Shown here one piece after another: positions 1 to 9,052 of a DNA stretch of 64,000 nt. The stretch's first letter is position 1. Each line of letters begins with the position of its first letter. The translations under genes and the position numbers were made by a program. Source of the DNA: an uncultured Eubacteriales bacterium (lineage in GTDB: Bacteria > Bacillota > Clostridia > TANB77 > CAG-508); contig CASEOS010000011.1 in assembly GCA_949289635.1 (NCBI GenBank), forward strand, positions 36,664 to 100,663. Direction: 5' to 3'. The notes under the pieces are model-generated. The model was not told the origin of the DNA. It did not search any database and worked only from the letters and a program-made list of their open reading frames with translations.

Positions 1-394
1 TTATTTTTCTGGCAATTAATAAGCTTTGATTATATCCTCTCTCTTTCATTCTTTTTTTACTAATCGGAACTGGGACTATTGTATCATAACTTTGTAATTT
101 TTCAAAGATTTTTTTATTTTTTAAAATAAAATTCACAAAGCAAACATACATATATGATTTTTCATGAAACTTATATGTTAATAATAATTGTCTTATGATT
201 CCTTCATAAGGAAATATGGCAATTAATTCTTGAAAATATCCCTCTTTCAAATTTTCTTTTGTTATTTGGAATATTGCTAATTTTTCTATCTTATTCTTAC
301 ATTTTATGCAAAGTCCTTTATTATTTAATTTTCCACAAACACTACATACTTGTGGAAAAAATAAATCCAATAAATCAATATTTCTTGTTATCAC
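1..394 (-). CDS. comF: ComF family phosphoribosyltransferase, N-terminal part (runs off the left edge)
   Basis: My own minus-strand translation gives an N-terminal zinc-ribbon-like segment with paired cysteines (CSVCGK then CIKCK). It is followed by a YEGIIRQLL stretch and the ComF signature VPVPISKKRMKERGYNQ before the window ends. ComF proteins have a PRTase fold and are linked to natural DNA uptake; the enzymatic substrate is not established. The frame is open to base 1, so the PRPP-binding C-terminus lies outside. The start is uncertain: a GTG at 392-394 sits inside an AGAGGTGAT Shine-Dalgarno-like sequence, so initiation may be a few codons downstream at a non-ATG codon. It lies 63 bp downstream of recD2 on the same strand, and recD2-comF is a recurrent pairing in Clostridia. 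Confidence 0.85.
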   Translation of the reverse strand, partial: MITRNIDLLDLFFPQVCSVCGKLNNKGLCIKCKNKIEKLAIFQITKENLKEGYFQELIAIFPYEGIIRQLLLTYKFHEKSYMYVCFVNFILKNKKIFEKLQSYDTIVPVPISKKRMKERGYNQSLLIARKI

Positions 395-457
395 CTCTTC
401 TTATTCTATTTTTTATATTTTAGTATTTATCTTCCAATTCCTTGTATACTTAATTTT

Positions 458-2690
458 TTATAAATTTCTCAACTTATATTCTAAACCTGTATTTCTTTTT
501 TTGCTGTCCACATTTTGAATCATAAATTTTACAATTTTTTCACTTCCGATAACAATTAATAATTTTTTTGCTCTCGTAATTCCTGTATATAACAAATTCC
601 TGGTTAATAAAACTGGGGCTGATGGTGGAATTACCATAATAACAACATCAAATTCACTTCCGTTGTGCTTTATGTATGGTAATGGCATAACTATGTTCTA
701 TTTGTTCTAATTCTGTATAATCATAATATGCTGTCTTTTCATCATCAAACTTAATTTCAACAATTTTATTTTTTTCACTAACTTCTGTTATGGTTCCAAT
801 TTCTCCATTAAATACACCTTTTCCCACTTCTATATTTCCATTTATTTCTTTTTCCCAATCCATATCATAATTGTTTTTCACCTGCATGATTCTATCTCCT
901 GCACGATAAATTGCTCCCATATTTGCTTTTTCCGGTAAATCACATACATTTGGATTTAATCTTTCTTGTAAGGCTTTATTTAGTTCTCTTGTTCCCAGCA
1001 TTCCTTTTTTAGTAGGTGTTAATACTTGTATATTTTGAAAAAAGTCATAATCCCCATAATTTTTTAGTCTTCCTGTGCACAAAGATAATACTTCTCCTAC
1101 TATCTTTTCTTGTGATGATTCATTGATATAGAAAAAGTCTTCCATTGTTTCTTCTGTATAATCTTCATCTTCTTTCGTTAAAAAAGGTTCTCCATTGTTC
1201 ACTCTATGGGCATTTAAAATAATCTTTGATTTGGCAGCTTGCCTAAAAATTTTATCTAAATGAACCGTTACCACTTTTTCAGAAGCAATTAAATCTTTTA
1301 ATACATTTCCTGGACCTACTGAAGATAATTGATCACAGTCCCCTACTAAGATTAATTTTGTTCCTTTATAGATACATTTTAATAAATAGCTCATGACAAA
1401 CATATCTACCATGGATAACTCATCTACAATAATTAAATCTGCATCAATGGGTGCTCCTTCGTATTCTGTACTTGTTTGATAAAAATTATTTTCATCTATT
1501 TTTCCAATTTCTAATAATCTATGTAATGTTGAAGCTTCTTTTCCTGTTGTTTCTGTCATCTTTTTAGCTGCTCTTCCTGTTGGTGCACATAATACTACCT
1601 TATTTCCTTTTTGTTCATAAATATCAATAATGGTTTTAATAATGGTTGTTTTTCCTGTTCCTGGTCCACCAGTAATAATCGTAACATTATTTTCATTCAC
1701 CAATTCAATAGCTTTTTTCTGCTTTTCTGATAATTCTATATTAGAATGTGATTCTAGCTTTTTTAAAATGGTTTGAATATTTTTGATTTCCTTCACATTA
1801 GAAGCTTGTTGTAATCGTTTAATACGAAGAGCAATTTCTTGTTCTGTGTAATAAAAATTAGATAAATATATCCATGTACCTGTTCCATCTTTTCTTTCTT
1901 CTATCACAATTTCATCATTGGCTCTTAATTCTATTAATCCATCTTCTATATTTTCTGTCATGACATCTAATAAAGAGATAACAAACTCAACCAAATTTTC
2001 CTTTAAGACACAAGCATGCCCATTATAGGTTGCTCGAATCAAAGCATATTTAATTCCACTTCTAATTCTTTTGTCATTATCATAACGGATGCCTAAGTCT
2101 AATGCCATTTTATCAATTTGCTTAAAATCCACACCTCTGGCAATATCTATTAAAATATATGGATCTTGTTCAATTTGTTCAATCGCATTAATTCCTAATA
2201 GCTCATATACTTTTTTCGCAAATTCTGCACCAATTCCAAATCTCTCTAAAAATCCAACAATTTGCCAAACTTCCCAATTCTCTAAAAAGCTTTCTGCAAT
2301 ATCAATTGCCTTTGCCTTTGAAATTCCTTTTACTTCTGCTAAACGTTCTGGTTCTGTTTTTATCACTTGTATAGTATCTTCCCCAAATCTGCTGACAATT
2401 CTTTTCGCTAATGCTTCTCCTACACCTTTTATATTTCCATTTGCTAAATATTTTTCTAATGCTCCAACTGTTTGAGGCATTAGCTTTTCAAATGTTTCTA
2501 CTTTAAATTGTCTACCATATTTTTTGTGTTCCACAAAATTCCCAATAATCTTTAAATTATCCGCACTAGATACAAAAGGCATATATCCTACAATGGTTGT
2601 TTGCTCTTCTTCTGTATCAAATTCTGCTATCATATAACTATTGGTTTCATTGTAATAAATAATGTCTCCTACTTCTCCTACTAATTCCAT
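458..2690 (-). pseudogene. recD2: RecD2-type SF1B DNA helicase, interrupted by a one-base frameshift
   Basis: ATP-dependent 5'-3' DNA helicase of the RecD2/YrrC type, which acts in recombination and mismatch repair outside RecBCD. The first frame (2690 down to 654) has the N-terminal OB/HhH region (GNIKGVGEALAKRI), Walker A GGPGTGKTT at about residue 342, a Walker-B-like DELSMVD and later SF1 motifs up to SYAITIHKAQ. It then reads RK and stops. The next frame continues without a gap: GSEFDVVIM followed by motif VI LLYTGITRAKK, ending at 458. Removing the single G at 662 (C on the coding strand) restores HKAQGSEFD, the conserved motif between the halves, and a protein of about 743 aa, normal for RecD2. 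Either this is a real inactivating insertion or a sequence error. The start at 2690 has AGGAGATATAA upstream. Confidence 0.85.
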
Positions 2691-2721
2691 TTATATCTCC
2701 TAATCTTTTTTTACTTTATTC

Positions 2722-2849
2722 TTAGTTTAAAAAAGAATTAGTATATTGCTAGGCAAACAAATATTAAATTTATGAGATGTGCTTTTGCACATTGATTAAA
2801 TTTAATATGAAGTTTAACGACGCAAGATGCTGATTATTTTTTAAACTAA
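2722..2849. repeat. 128-bp imperfect palindrome overlapping the tkt stop codon
   Basis: Bases 2722-2749 and 2822-2849 are inverted copies matching at 24 of 28 positions. The inner sequence also pairs, closing on GATGTGC-tttt-GCACAT near 2777-2792. The whole segment can fold into one hairpin of about 60 bp. The right arm contains the last codons of the transketolase gene, so the element reaches into coding sequence. It may serve as a terminator but is far longer than a normal one. Confidence 0.8.
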
Positions 2850-3659
2850 CTCGTGCATTGCCATTCTATATTGCTCCTCATTAGGTGCTTTTCCATGCCA
2901 TCCCACTTGATTTTCCATAAAAGACACACCTTTTCCCTTTATTGTTTTGGCAATGATGCACACTGGTTTTCCCTTTATATGTTTTGCTACATCAAAAGCA
3001 TCTAAGATTTCTTGCATATGATGACCATCAATTTTAATAATTTCAAATCCAAAACTTTTAAATTTCTCATCTATTGGATATGGACTCATAACTTCTTCAA
3101 CTGTTCCATCAATTTGTAAATTGTTATTATCTACAACAATACAAAGATTATCTAACGCATATTTTTTAGCTGACATCGCTGCTTCCCAAATTTGTCCTTC
3201 TTCAATTTCTCCATCTCCTAATATACAATACACTCTATAATCTTTCTTATCCATTTTCCCTGCAATAGCCATTCCAACTGCAGTTGATAATCCTTGCCCT
3301 AATGAACCTGTTGTCATATCAACACCTGGTATTTTTTTCATATCAGGATGTCCTTGTAAATAACTATCCAATTTTCTAAATGTTTTTAAATCCTCTACTG
3401 GAAAAAATCCTCTATTTGCTAAGCAACTGTATAAAGCTGGTGAACAATGCCCTTTTGATAACACCATTCTATCTCTATCTTCCCATTTCGGATTTTTTTC
3501 ATCAATATGTAATTCGTTGAAATATAATACTGTTAAAATATCTGCTACTGATAATGAACCACCTGGATGACCAGATTGTGCATTATATACAGCTTCAATA
3601 ATGCCTCTCCTTACTTCTTTTGCCATTTTTTCTAATTCTTTTACATCACTTATTTTCAT
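2841..3659 (-). CDS. Transketolase, N-terminal (TPP-binding) subunit
   Basis: N-terminal half of a split transketolase (272 aa), which binds thiamine diphosphate in the non-oxidative pentose phosphate pathway. Visible are the SGHPGGSLS substrate/TPP loop, LSKGHCSPALY, TGSLGQGLS, and the TPP motif GDGEIEEGQ...VVDNNNLQ. Split transketolases need a C-terminal subunit (pyrimidine and C domains) normally encoded immediately downstream. Here the downstream gene is recD2 and no C-half is present in the window. The ATG at 3659 is chosen because AGAGGTG lies 7 bases upstream; an earlier GTG overlaps that ribosome site. The gene is flanked by two unrelated large palindromes (2722-2849 and 3735-3969). 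Confidence 0.9.
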   Translation of the reverse strand: MKISDVKELEKMAKEVRRGIIEAVYNAQSGHPGGSLSVADILTVLYFNELHIDEKNPKWEDRDRMVLSKGHCSPALYSCLANRGFFPVEDLKTFRKLDSYLQGHPDMKKIPGVDMTTGSLGQGLSTAVGMAIAGKMDKKDYRVYCILGDGEIEEGQIWEAAMSAKKYALDNLCIVVDNNNLQIDGTVEEVMSPYPIDEKFKSFGFEIIKIDGHHMQEILDAFDVAKHIKGKPVCIIAKTIKGKGVSFMENQVGWHGKAPNEEQYRMAMHELV

Positions 3660-3734
3660 GATACACACCTCTCTCTTTTATCTTTTTATACTATATCATG
3701 ATATGAATCATTTTTCTAGCTTTTTTCTATTTAT

Positions 3735-3969
3735 TTTCAATTTTGATGATTTTCTAAAGCAAGGTGAGGTGTATTATTTTCTGAATTCATTTCCTCGGCT
3801 AGTTACATAGATTACAAATTCTAAATTTTAAATAAACGAGCCTCTCGCTATTCCCGCTTCCTCATTTATTTAAAATAAAGAATTTGTACATCTATTTCAC
3901 GTCACATTCGTCAATGAATTCAGAAAATAATACACCTCACCTTGCTTTAGAAAATCATCAAAATTGAAA
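3735..3969. repeat. 235-bp foldback element with perfect 57-bp inverted arms
   Basis: Bases 3735-3791 are the exact reverse complement of 3913-3969 (57 of 57). The 121-bp centre also has partial pairing (ACAAATTCT... against ...AGAATTTGT), so nearly the entire element can form one hairpin or cruciform. It occupies most of the 427-bp gap between the divergent tkt and pepV genes and contains no credible ORF. It resembles a MITE-like or foldback element; no transposase is nearby. Confidence 0.9.
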
Positions 3970-4086
3970 TCATTTGACCATTGACAGTTCTGAAAAACAA
4001 TGGTAAATAATAAGTATTAATAAGATATTAATTGTATTTTTGTTAATAGGAAAACCTTATTTCTGTTCAACAAGAAAGGAGTTTTT

Positions 4087-5487
4087 ATGTTAGATAATTA
4101 TATAAAAAATACCAAAGAAGAAATGATTCAAAATCTTCAAGAATTAATTCAAATTCCAAGTGTATATGCAGAATCAAAAAATCCTTTCATGCCTTTTGGA
4201 GAAAATGCCAATAAAGCATTAGAATATATATTAAACTTAGGAAACAAGTTAGGTTTTAGAACAAAAAATCTAGATGGTTATTGTGGCTATATTGAATTTG
4301 GAGAAGGTAAAGAGATGCTAGGTATTATTGGACATTTAGATGTTGTTCCTAGTGGTGATAATTGGACTTATCCCCCTTTTTCTGCCACTATATTTGATAA
4401 CAAAATTTATGGTAGAGGTGCTATTGATGATAAGGGACCAGTTATTGCTTCTTTGTATGCGATGAAATATGTATTGGATCATTGTAAAGTGAATAAACGT
4501 GTTCGATTAATTTTAGGATTAAACGAAGAAAATGATTGGAAATGTATCCATTATTATAAAGCACATGAAGAATCTCCTACTATCGGATTTAGTCCAGATG
4601 CTGATTTTCCTTGTATTTATGCTGAAAAATCAATTTTAACACCCTATTTTTCAATGGATTATTCTACTATAAATGCACCAATTACCATACAAGAAATTGA
4701 TTGTAACCATAATGCCATTAATGTTGTTCCTAAAATTTGTAGTACTATCTTAAAAATTGATTCTTCCATTATGATGGAAGATTTTATTAAAAATATAAAA
4801 AGAATATTAGATAACGATAACTTTGATATCGATATTTACAAATTAAATGATGAAGAAGTAAAATTAACTTCACATGGTGTTGGTGCTCATGCTGCCCATC
4901 CTGATTTAGGCGTAAATGCTATTTCACGATTAGTTATTCTTTTAGATAAACTATTTAAAAATTATCATTGCCCTATTGAATTGTTTGATTTCTTTACAAA
5001 ATATATTTATACAGAATATGATGGTAAAAGCTTAGGTATGAATGATAAAGATGAATCTGGTACATTAACTTTAAATGTTGGAAAAATAAGTCTTGAAAAT
5101 AACATGTTAAAAATAGGATTAAATTTAAGAATCCCTATTCATACTTCTATTGAAGATATAGAAAAAAGATTTTTAGATTGTTTATCTGATTATAAACATA
5201 TCACATATAAAAAAGTAGGTTCTAAACCTGCACTATATATTCCAAAAGATAATTATTTGGTTAAAACACTTTGTGATATTTATAATGAGGAAGCAAATTC
5301 TTATTTAGAACCAATTGCCATTGGTGGTGCTACATATGCTAGAGCTTTTGATAATTGTGTTTCTTTTGGAGCTAATCTTCCAGGTCAAAAGGACATGTGT
5401 CATCAAACAGATGAATTCATTTCTATTGATAATTTATTATTTGCTTGTAAGGTATATGCAAAAGCAATTTGTGAATTAGGAAAATAA
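4087..5487 (+). CDS. pepV: M20 family dipeptidase (PepV/Sapep type)
   Basis: Zinc-dependent cytosolic dipeptidase of 466 aa that cleaves dipeptides at the end of peptide catabolism. Motifs run in order: GHLDVVPSGD (first zinc His and the Asp beside it), GRGAIDDKGP (bridging Asp), GLNEENDW (catalytic/zinc Glu pair), SPDADFP, and a C-terminal MCHQTDEF with the last zinc His. A lid/dimer insertion lies between about residues 190 and 350, as in PepV. The ATG follows AGAAAGGAG by 6 bases. It is the first gene of a short plus-strand run; the next gene starts 117 bp later with its own promoter. Confidence 0.93.
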   Translation: MLDNYIKNTKEEMIQNLQELIQIPSVYAESKNPFMPFGENANKALEYILNLGNKLGFRTKNLDGYCGYIEFGEGKEMLGIIGHLDVVPSGDNWTYPPFSATIFDNKIYGRGAIDDKGPVIASLYAMKYVLDHCKVNKRVRLILGLNEENDWKCIHYYKAHEESPTIGFSPDADFPCIYAEKSILTPYFSMDYSTINAPITIQEIDCNHNAINVVPKICSTILKIDSSIMMEDFIKNIKRILDNDNFDIDIYKLNDEEVKLTSHGVGAHAAHPDLGVNAISRLVILLDKLFKNYHCPIELFDFFTKYIYTEYDGKSLGMNDKDESGTLTLNVGKISLENNMLKIGLNLRIPIHTSIEDIEKRFLDCLSDYKHITYKKVGSKPALYIPKDNYLVKTLCDIYNEEANSYLEPIAIGGATYARAFDNCVSFGANLPGQKDMCHQTDEFISIDNLLFACKVYAKAICELGK

Positions 5488-5529
5488 ATCCACCTTATAT
5501 TTTTTTGTAAGTTGACTGGTTGGTATTCA

Positions 5530-5558
5530 TTGATTCCTATCAGTATTTATGTTAAAAT
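5530..5558 (+). promoter_or_regulatory. Predicted sigma-A promoter of the 5605 gene
   Basis: TTGATT at 5530-5535, 17-bp spacer, TAAAAT at 5553-5558, then a short leader and AAAGGAGG at 5590-5597. Confidence 0.55.
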
Positions 5559-5604
5559 ATTTTCCGATAAACATAAACATGTAATCATCAAAGGAGGTAT
5601 AAAG

Positions 5605-6045
5605 ATGTTCAAAATCACTATAATTTGCAAGGATACAGGTGAAAAACGGATATATGAAAAAAGCCTGTTCTTATGCGAAAATTTGTCATTGCTTCAAAAG
5701 CAAGTAACTGCTTTAGGTGGAGAATGGCAAACGCTAAGTAATTCTATTCAGATTAGCGTTCCCACCGACAATTGCTTTCATGAGCTCACATACTCTATTG
5801 AGCAATTTCAGACACCATCTTCCATTACAAATGATTGGATTCGAATTACCAAATCAGGGCAAACACAATTCATTTTCAAAAAAACATATACTTCACTCAA
5901 CAAGTGGGAAGATATCGTCATATATGCAAGACTATATGGCGGTAAAGTGTCTAAAAATAGTTTTGATTTTGAAAAAGATACAAGTCTAGTTGCATTTGTA
6001 AAGCATTTCATACGCGAATATATCTGCTTCAAGAATTCTCTTTAA
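5605..6045 (+). CDS. Uncharacterised 146-aa protein
   Basis: I do not recognise this protein. It is soluble, with no signal peptide or membrane segment, and contains a few aromatic/cysteine positions (ITIICKD near the start, REYICFKNSL at the end). The ATG at 5605 is preceded by AAAGGAGGTATAAAG, a near-consensus ribosome site; an upstream in-frame start at 5512 lacks one. It has its own promoter and a strong terminator, so it is a single-gene unit. Codon choice is richer in C/G-ending codons (CTC, GTC, CCC) than neighbouring genes, hinting at recent acquisition. No toxin, regulator or enzyme motif is visible. Confidence 0.65.
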   Translation: MFKITIICKDTGEKRIYEKSLFLCENLSLLQKQVTALGGEWQTLSNSIQISVPTDNCFHELTYSIEQFQTPSSITNDWIRITKSGQTQFIFKKTYTSLNKWEDIVIYARLYGGKVSKNSFDFEKDTSLVAFVKHFIREYICFKNSL

Positions 6046-6068
6046 AAAATTCATCTTTTAATCTCTTA

Positions 6069-6106
6069 CACCTCTCAAAGCAATCTGCTAAGAGAGGTGT
6101 TTTCTT
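6069..6106 (+). terminator. Rho-independent terminator after the 5605 gene
   Basis: CACCTCTC (6069-6076) pairs with GAGAGGTG (6092-6099), followed by TTTTCTT. Confidence 0.8.
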
Positions 6107-6118
6107 ATATCTTTTATA

Positions 6119-7927
6119 TTATTCTTGTTCAAAAATCTGATTAAATTCTTGTTCATTAATCTTTTCTTTTTGTAATAAAGTTTCAGCAATTTTATCTAAT
6201 TTATCTCTATGTTCTTTTAGTAACGTAATGGCATCATTATATGCTGTATCAATTAATGTTTTTACTTCTTCTCCAATTTTATCTCCAATATTTTCACCAA
6301 ACATTTGCATCTCATAAGGTTCTTTACCTTGAAAATCAATTGGTCCTAGTTTATCACTCATACCATATTTGGTAACCATATCTCTTGCAATCTGTGTTGC
6401 CACTTCAATGTCATTACTTGCTCCAGTAGAAATATCATCTAATACTAATCTTTCAGCTGCTCTACCACCTAAAAGTGCAATTAATTTTTCTTGCATTTCT
6501 GTTTTGGAAATATAGTATTTGTCTTCATTAGATTTATACATAGTATATCCACCAGCAATACCTCTAGGAATAATTGATACTTCTTTGACATTGGTTTGTG
6601 TTGGTAAATATCTACTTACTACAGCATGTCCAGCTTCATGATAAGCAGTTAATCGTTTATCTTTATCTGAAATCACTCTTTCTCTCTTTTCTAGACCAAC
6701 TGTTACCTTTTTAACAGCTTCTTCTATATCATCATTTTCAATTTCTTCATGTTTCGCTTTTGTTGCCACAATTGCTGCTTCATTTAAGATATTTTCAAGC
6801 TCTGCTCCTGTAAATCCCGCTGTATCTTCTGCTATACTTTCTAAATTTACATCATCTGCTAATTTTTTATCTTTACTATGAATTTTTAAAATTTCTAATC
6901 TACCTTTTAAATCTGGATTAGGTATGGTAATCTGTCTATCGAATCTACCTGGTCTTAATAAGGCTTTATCTAACATTTCTGGTCTATTGGTTGCAGCTAG
7001 TACAATAATGGTTTCTTCTGAACCAAATCCATCCATTTCGACTAATAGTTGATTTAATGTTTGATTATTTTCTGATTCTGCACCATTATTTGACGTTCTT
7101 CTTGACCCAATTGCATCAATTTCATCTATAAATACAATACATGGTGCTAATTTTCTAGCTTTTTCAAATAATTTTCTAACACGAGAAGCACCTAGTCCTG
7201 CAAACATTTCAATAAATTCTGAACCACTCATAGAAATAAATGGTACATTTGCTTCACCTGCAATGGCTTTTGCAATCAAAGTCTTTCCTGTTCCTGGTTT
7301 ACCATATAAAAGGACACCTTTTGGAACTCTTGCCCCCATTTTTGTGTACTTTTCTGGTCTTTTTAAGAAATCAACAATTTCAATTAATTCTCCTTTTTCC
7401 TCTTCTAGTCCTGCCACATCATCAAATCTTACTTTTGTTTTTCTTTCTGTTTCATCATATACTTTTCCTTTTTCACCAAGACCTTGCATTTTAAATATCA
7501 TGATAAATAAAGCTACCATTATCAAAGTTGGCAATATAGAAAATAATGTGGTTGGCAATTGTGCAAGAAAACTTTGTGGCTTTTGAATTAATTCTATTTC
7601 ATTACCTTCTGATACTTTTGTTTGAATCAATGTAATAAATGCCTCTGTATCAGGAATAATGGCTGTTTTTTCTTCTTCTTCATTTCTAATGGTTATTTTG
7701 GCCGTTCTACTTCCTGTTGTTAATTCTACTTTCTCAACATTCCCATAAGAAATTTCTTTGATTAAATCTGTATATGCTAATGTGTTTTCATCTTCTTCTT
7801 TATTATTTTGACGATAGATAATGATTCCCGCAATGACTATGATAAGTAGAATAATGAATCCCACTAGTGATAATAATAATTTTTTGCTATTCTTTTTTTC
7901 GTTATTTTTATTCTTATCTTTACTCAT
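6119..7927 (-). CDS. ftsH: ATP-dependent zinc metalloprotease FtsH
   Basis: Membrane-anchored AAA+ protease of 602 aa that degrades misfolded membrane proteins and regulatory substrates. The N-terminus has a transmembrane helix (about residues 17-38), an extracytoplasmic loop and a second helix (about 128-148). The AAA domain follows with Walker A GKPGTGKT (about 210), Walker B IVFIDEIDAIG, and second-region-of-homology LLRPGRFDRQI. The zinc site is HEAGHAVV (about 427), with the third ligand in the downstream DDISTGASND region. Length and domain order are normal. It is the last gene of a femX-alr-DUF1189-ftsH run on the minus strand, 21 bp after its upstream neighbour. Confidence 0.97.
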   Translation of the reverse strand: MSKDKNKNNEKKNSKKLLLSLVGFIILLIIVIAGIIIYRQNNKEEDENTLAYTDLIKEISYGNVEKVELTTGSRTAKITIRNEEEEKTAIIPDTEAFITLIQTKVSEGNEIELIQKPQSFLAQLPTTLFSILPTLIMVALFIMIFKMQGLGEKGKVYDETERKTKVRFDDVAGLEEEKGELIEIVDFLKRPEKYTKMGARVPKGVLLYGKPGTGKTLIAKAIAGEANVPFISMSGSEFIEMFAGLGASRVRKLFEKARKLAPCIVFIDEIDAIGSRRTSNNGAESENNQTLNQLLVEMDGFGSEETIIVLAATNRPEMLDKALLRPGRFDRQITIPNPDLKGRLEILKIHSKDKKLADDVNLESIAEDTAGFTGAELENILNEAAIVATKAKHEEIENDDIEEAVKKVTVGLEKRERVISDKDKRLTAYHEAGHAVVSRYLPTQTNVKEVSIIPRGIAGGYTMYKSNEDKYYISKTEMQEKLIALLGGRAAERLVLDDISTGASNDIEVATQIARDMVTKYGMSDKLGPIDFQGKEPYEMQMFGENIGDKIGEEVKTLIDTAYNDAITLLKEHRDKLDKIAETLLQKEKINEQEFNQIFEQE

Positions 7928-7948
7928 CTTTCTTCCTTTCTTTCCCCT

Positions 7949-9052
7949 TTATGCATTAGAACCTTCTGGCTCATCATGGTTTACAGTACCTTTGCTATCT
8001 TTTTTTCTTTGTTTTTCTTGTTTTTTATTTTTTGTTTCTTCCTCTTTATCCTTTTTCTGTCTTTCTTCTTTTTCTTCCTGTTCTTTTTTCTTTTCTTGTT
8101 CTTCTAATTCTTTTTTGACAATTTGTTGTGCTTCAACTATCTTCATAACTTCTGCTTGTTTTTTCATTAACTCTGTTTTTAAAATAAATATAGCTGCTAA
8201 TAAATAAATCGTTGCGACTGTTATATACATAATGCTGAAATATTCAATTGTAAAGTTAAATATAATATTGACAATTAAATAAATAATGTTTAATATTGTT
8301 GAAAGTGTTAATGCATAATTAGCCATATTAAATACAGCTACAAATCTCATTTTCATCTTTAACACCCACATAGTAAAATATCCAACAATACCTATGATAA
8401 TTGCATACCATAAAGTATTGATAAAATACATAGAAAAACTATAAATAAACAAACTAACAAATACACTAAAATATAATGTATTAATTTGTCCACTTTGTAC
8501 ATAATTGATAACATCTTGTTTATTAAATTCAGTTAAATTCATACTGTTTAAAGATTCTTGATAATTATAAGATACTTCTCCAATCATGGTAATATTTTTT
8601 AGAATCACTCTATTTTTTAAGACTAAGGCACCTACTCCGTATTCATTAATTTGATTTAAATACTGATTAATCGTTTCTTCTGAATCCGCATTAGTATCCA
8701 CAATAATCTTTCCAAATTGTCTATTTTCAATAACAATTGATTCTTGTGAATTAACCATTAATGTTCCATCACTATATGAAAAATCCGGAAATTGGTTTTC
8801 AAGATAGTTGGTTCCTTCTTGAATCATTTGATATGTTTGATATAATGTCCATACACTTAAGACTATTGCCAAAACCACTATCCATTTTGCAATATATGTT
8901 AATGCTTTTCCTATTCCTTCTGTTGCCATTTCTGGATATTTTTCTATATTAAAAATAGAATATTTTACTTTTTTAAAAAATCCCATTCCCTTTACTTCTT
9001 TATATTCTTCTTTCTTTTCTTCTATTGTATTTTTTTTATCTTCTGAAGCCAT
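7949..9052 (-). CDS. DUF1189-like multi-pass membrane protein
   Basis: A 367-aa membrane protein that most resembles the DUF1189 family: a GFFKKVKYSIFNIEKYPEMA-type N-terminal segment, a helix at about 50-70, an extracytoplasmic domain with the family-like phrase FPDFSYSDGTLMV, then four or five hydrophobic helices at about 195-295. The last 65 residues are a highly charged Lys/Glu tail (repeats of EEKEERQKKDKEEE type) that is probably cytosolic and helical. Function is unknown. Its ATG shares one base with the stop codon of alr (TAATG), implying translational coupling, and ftsH follows closely. The family assignment rests on overall pattern rather than a search. Confidence 0.65.
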   Translation of the reverse strand: MASEDKKNTIEEKKEEYKEVKGMGFFKKVKYSIFNIEKYPEMATEGIGKALTYIAKWIVVLAIVLSVWTLYQTYQMIQEGTNYLENQFPDFSYSDGTLMVNSQESIVIENRQFGKIIVDTNADSEETINQYLNQINEYGVGALVLKNRVILKNITMIGEVSYNYQESLNSMNLTEFNKQDVINYVQSGQINTLYFSVFVSLFIYSFSMYFINTLWYAIIIGIVGYFTMWVLKMKMRFVAVFNMANYALTLSTILNIIYLIVNIIFNFTIEYFSIMYITVATIYLLAAIFILKTELMKKQAEVMKIVEAQQIVKKELEEQEKKKEQEEKEERQKKDKEEETKNKKQEKQRKKDSKGTVNHDEPEGSNA

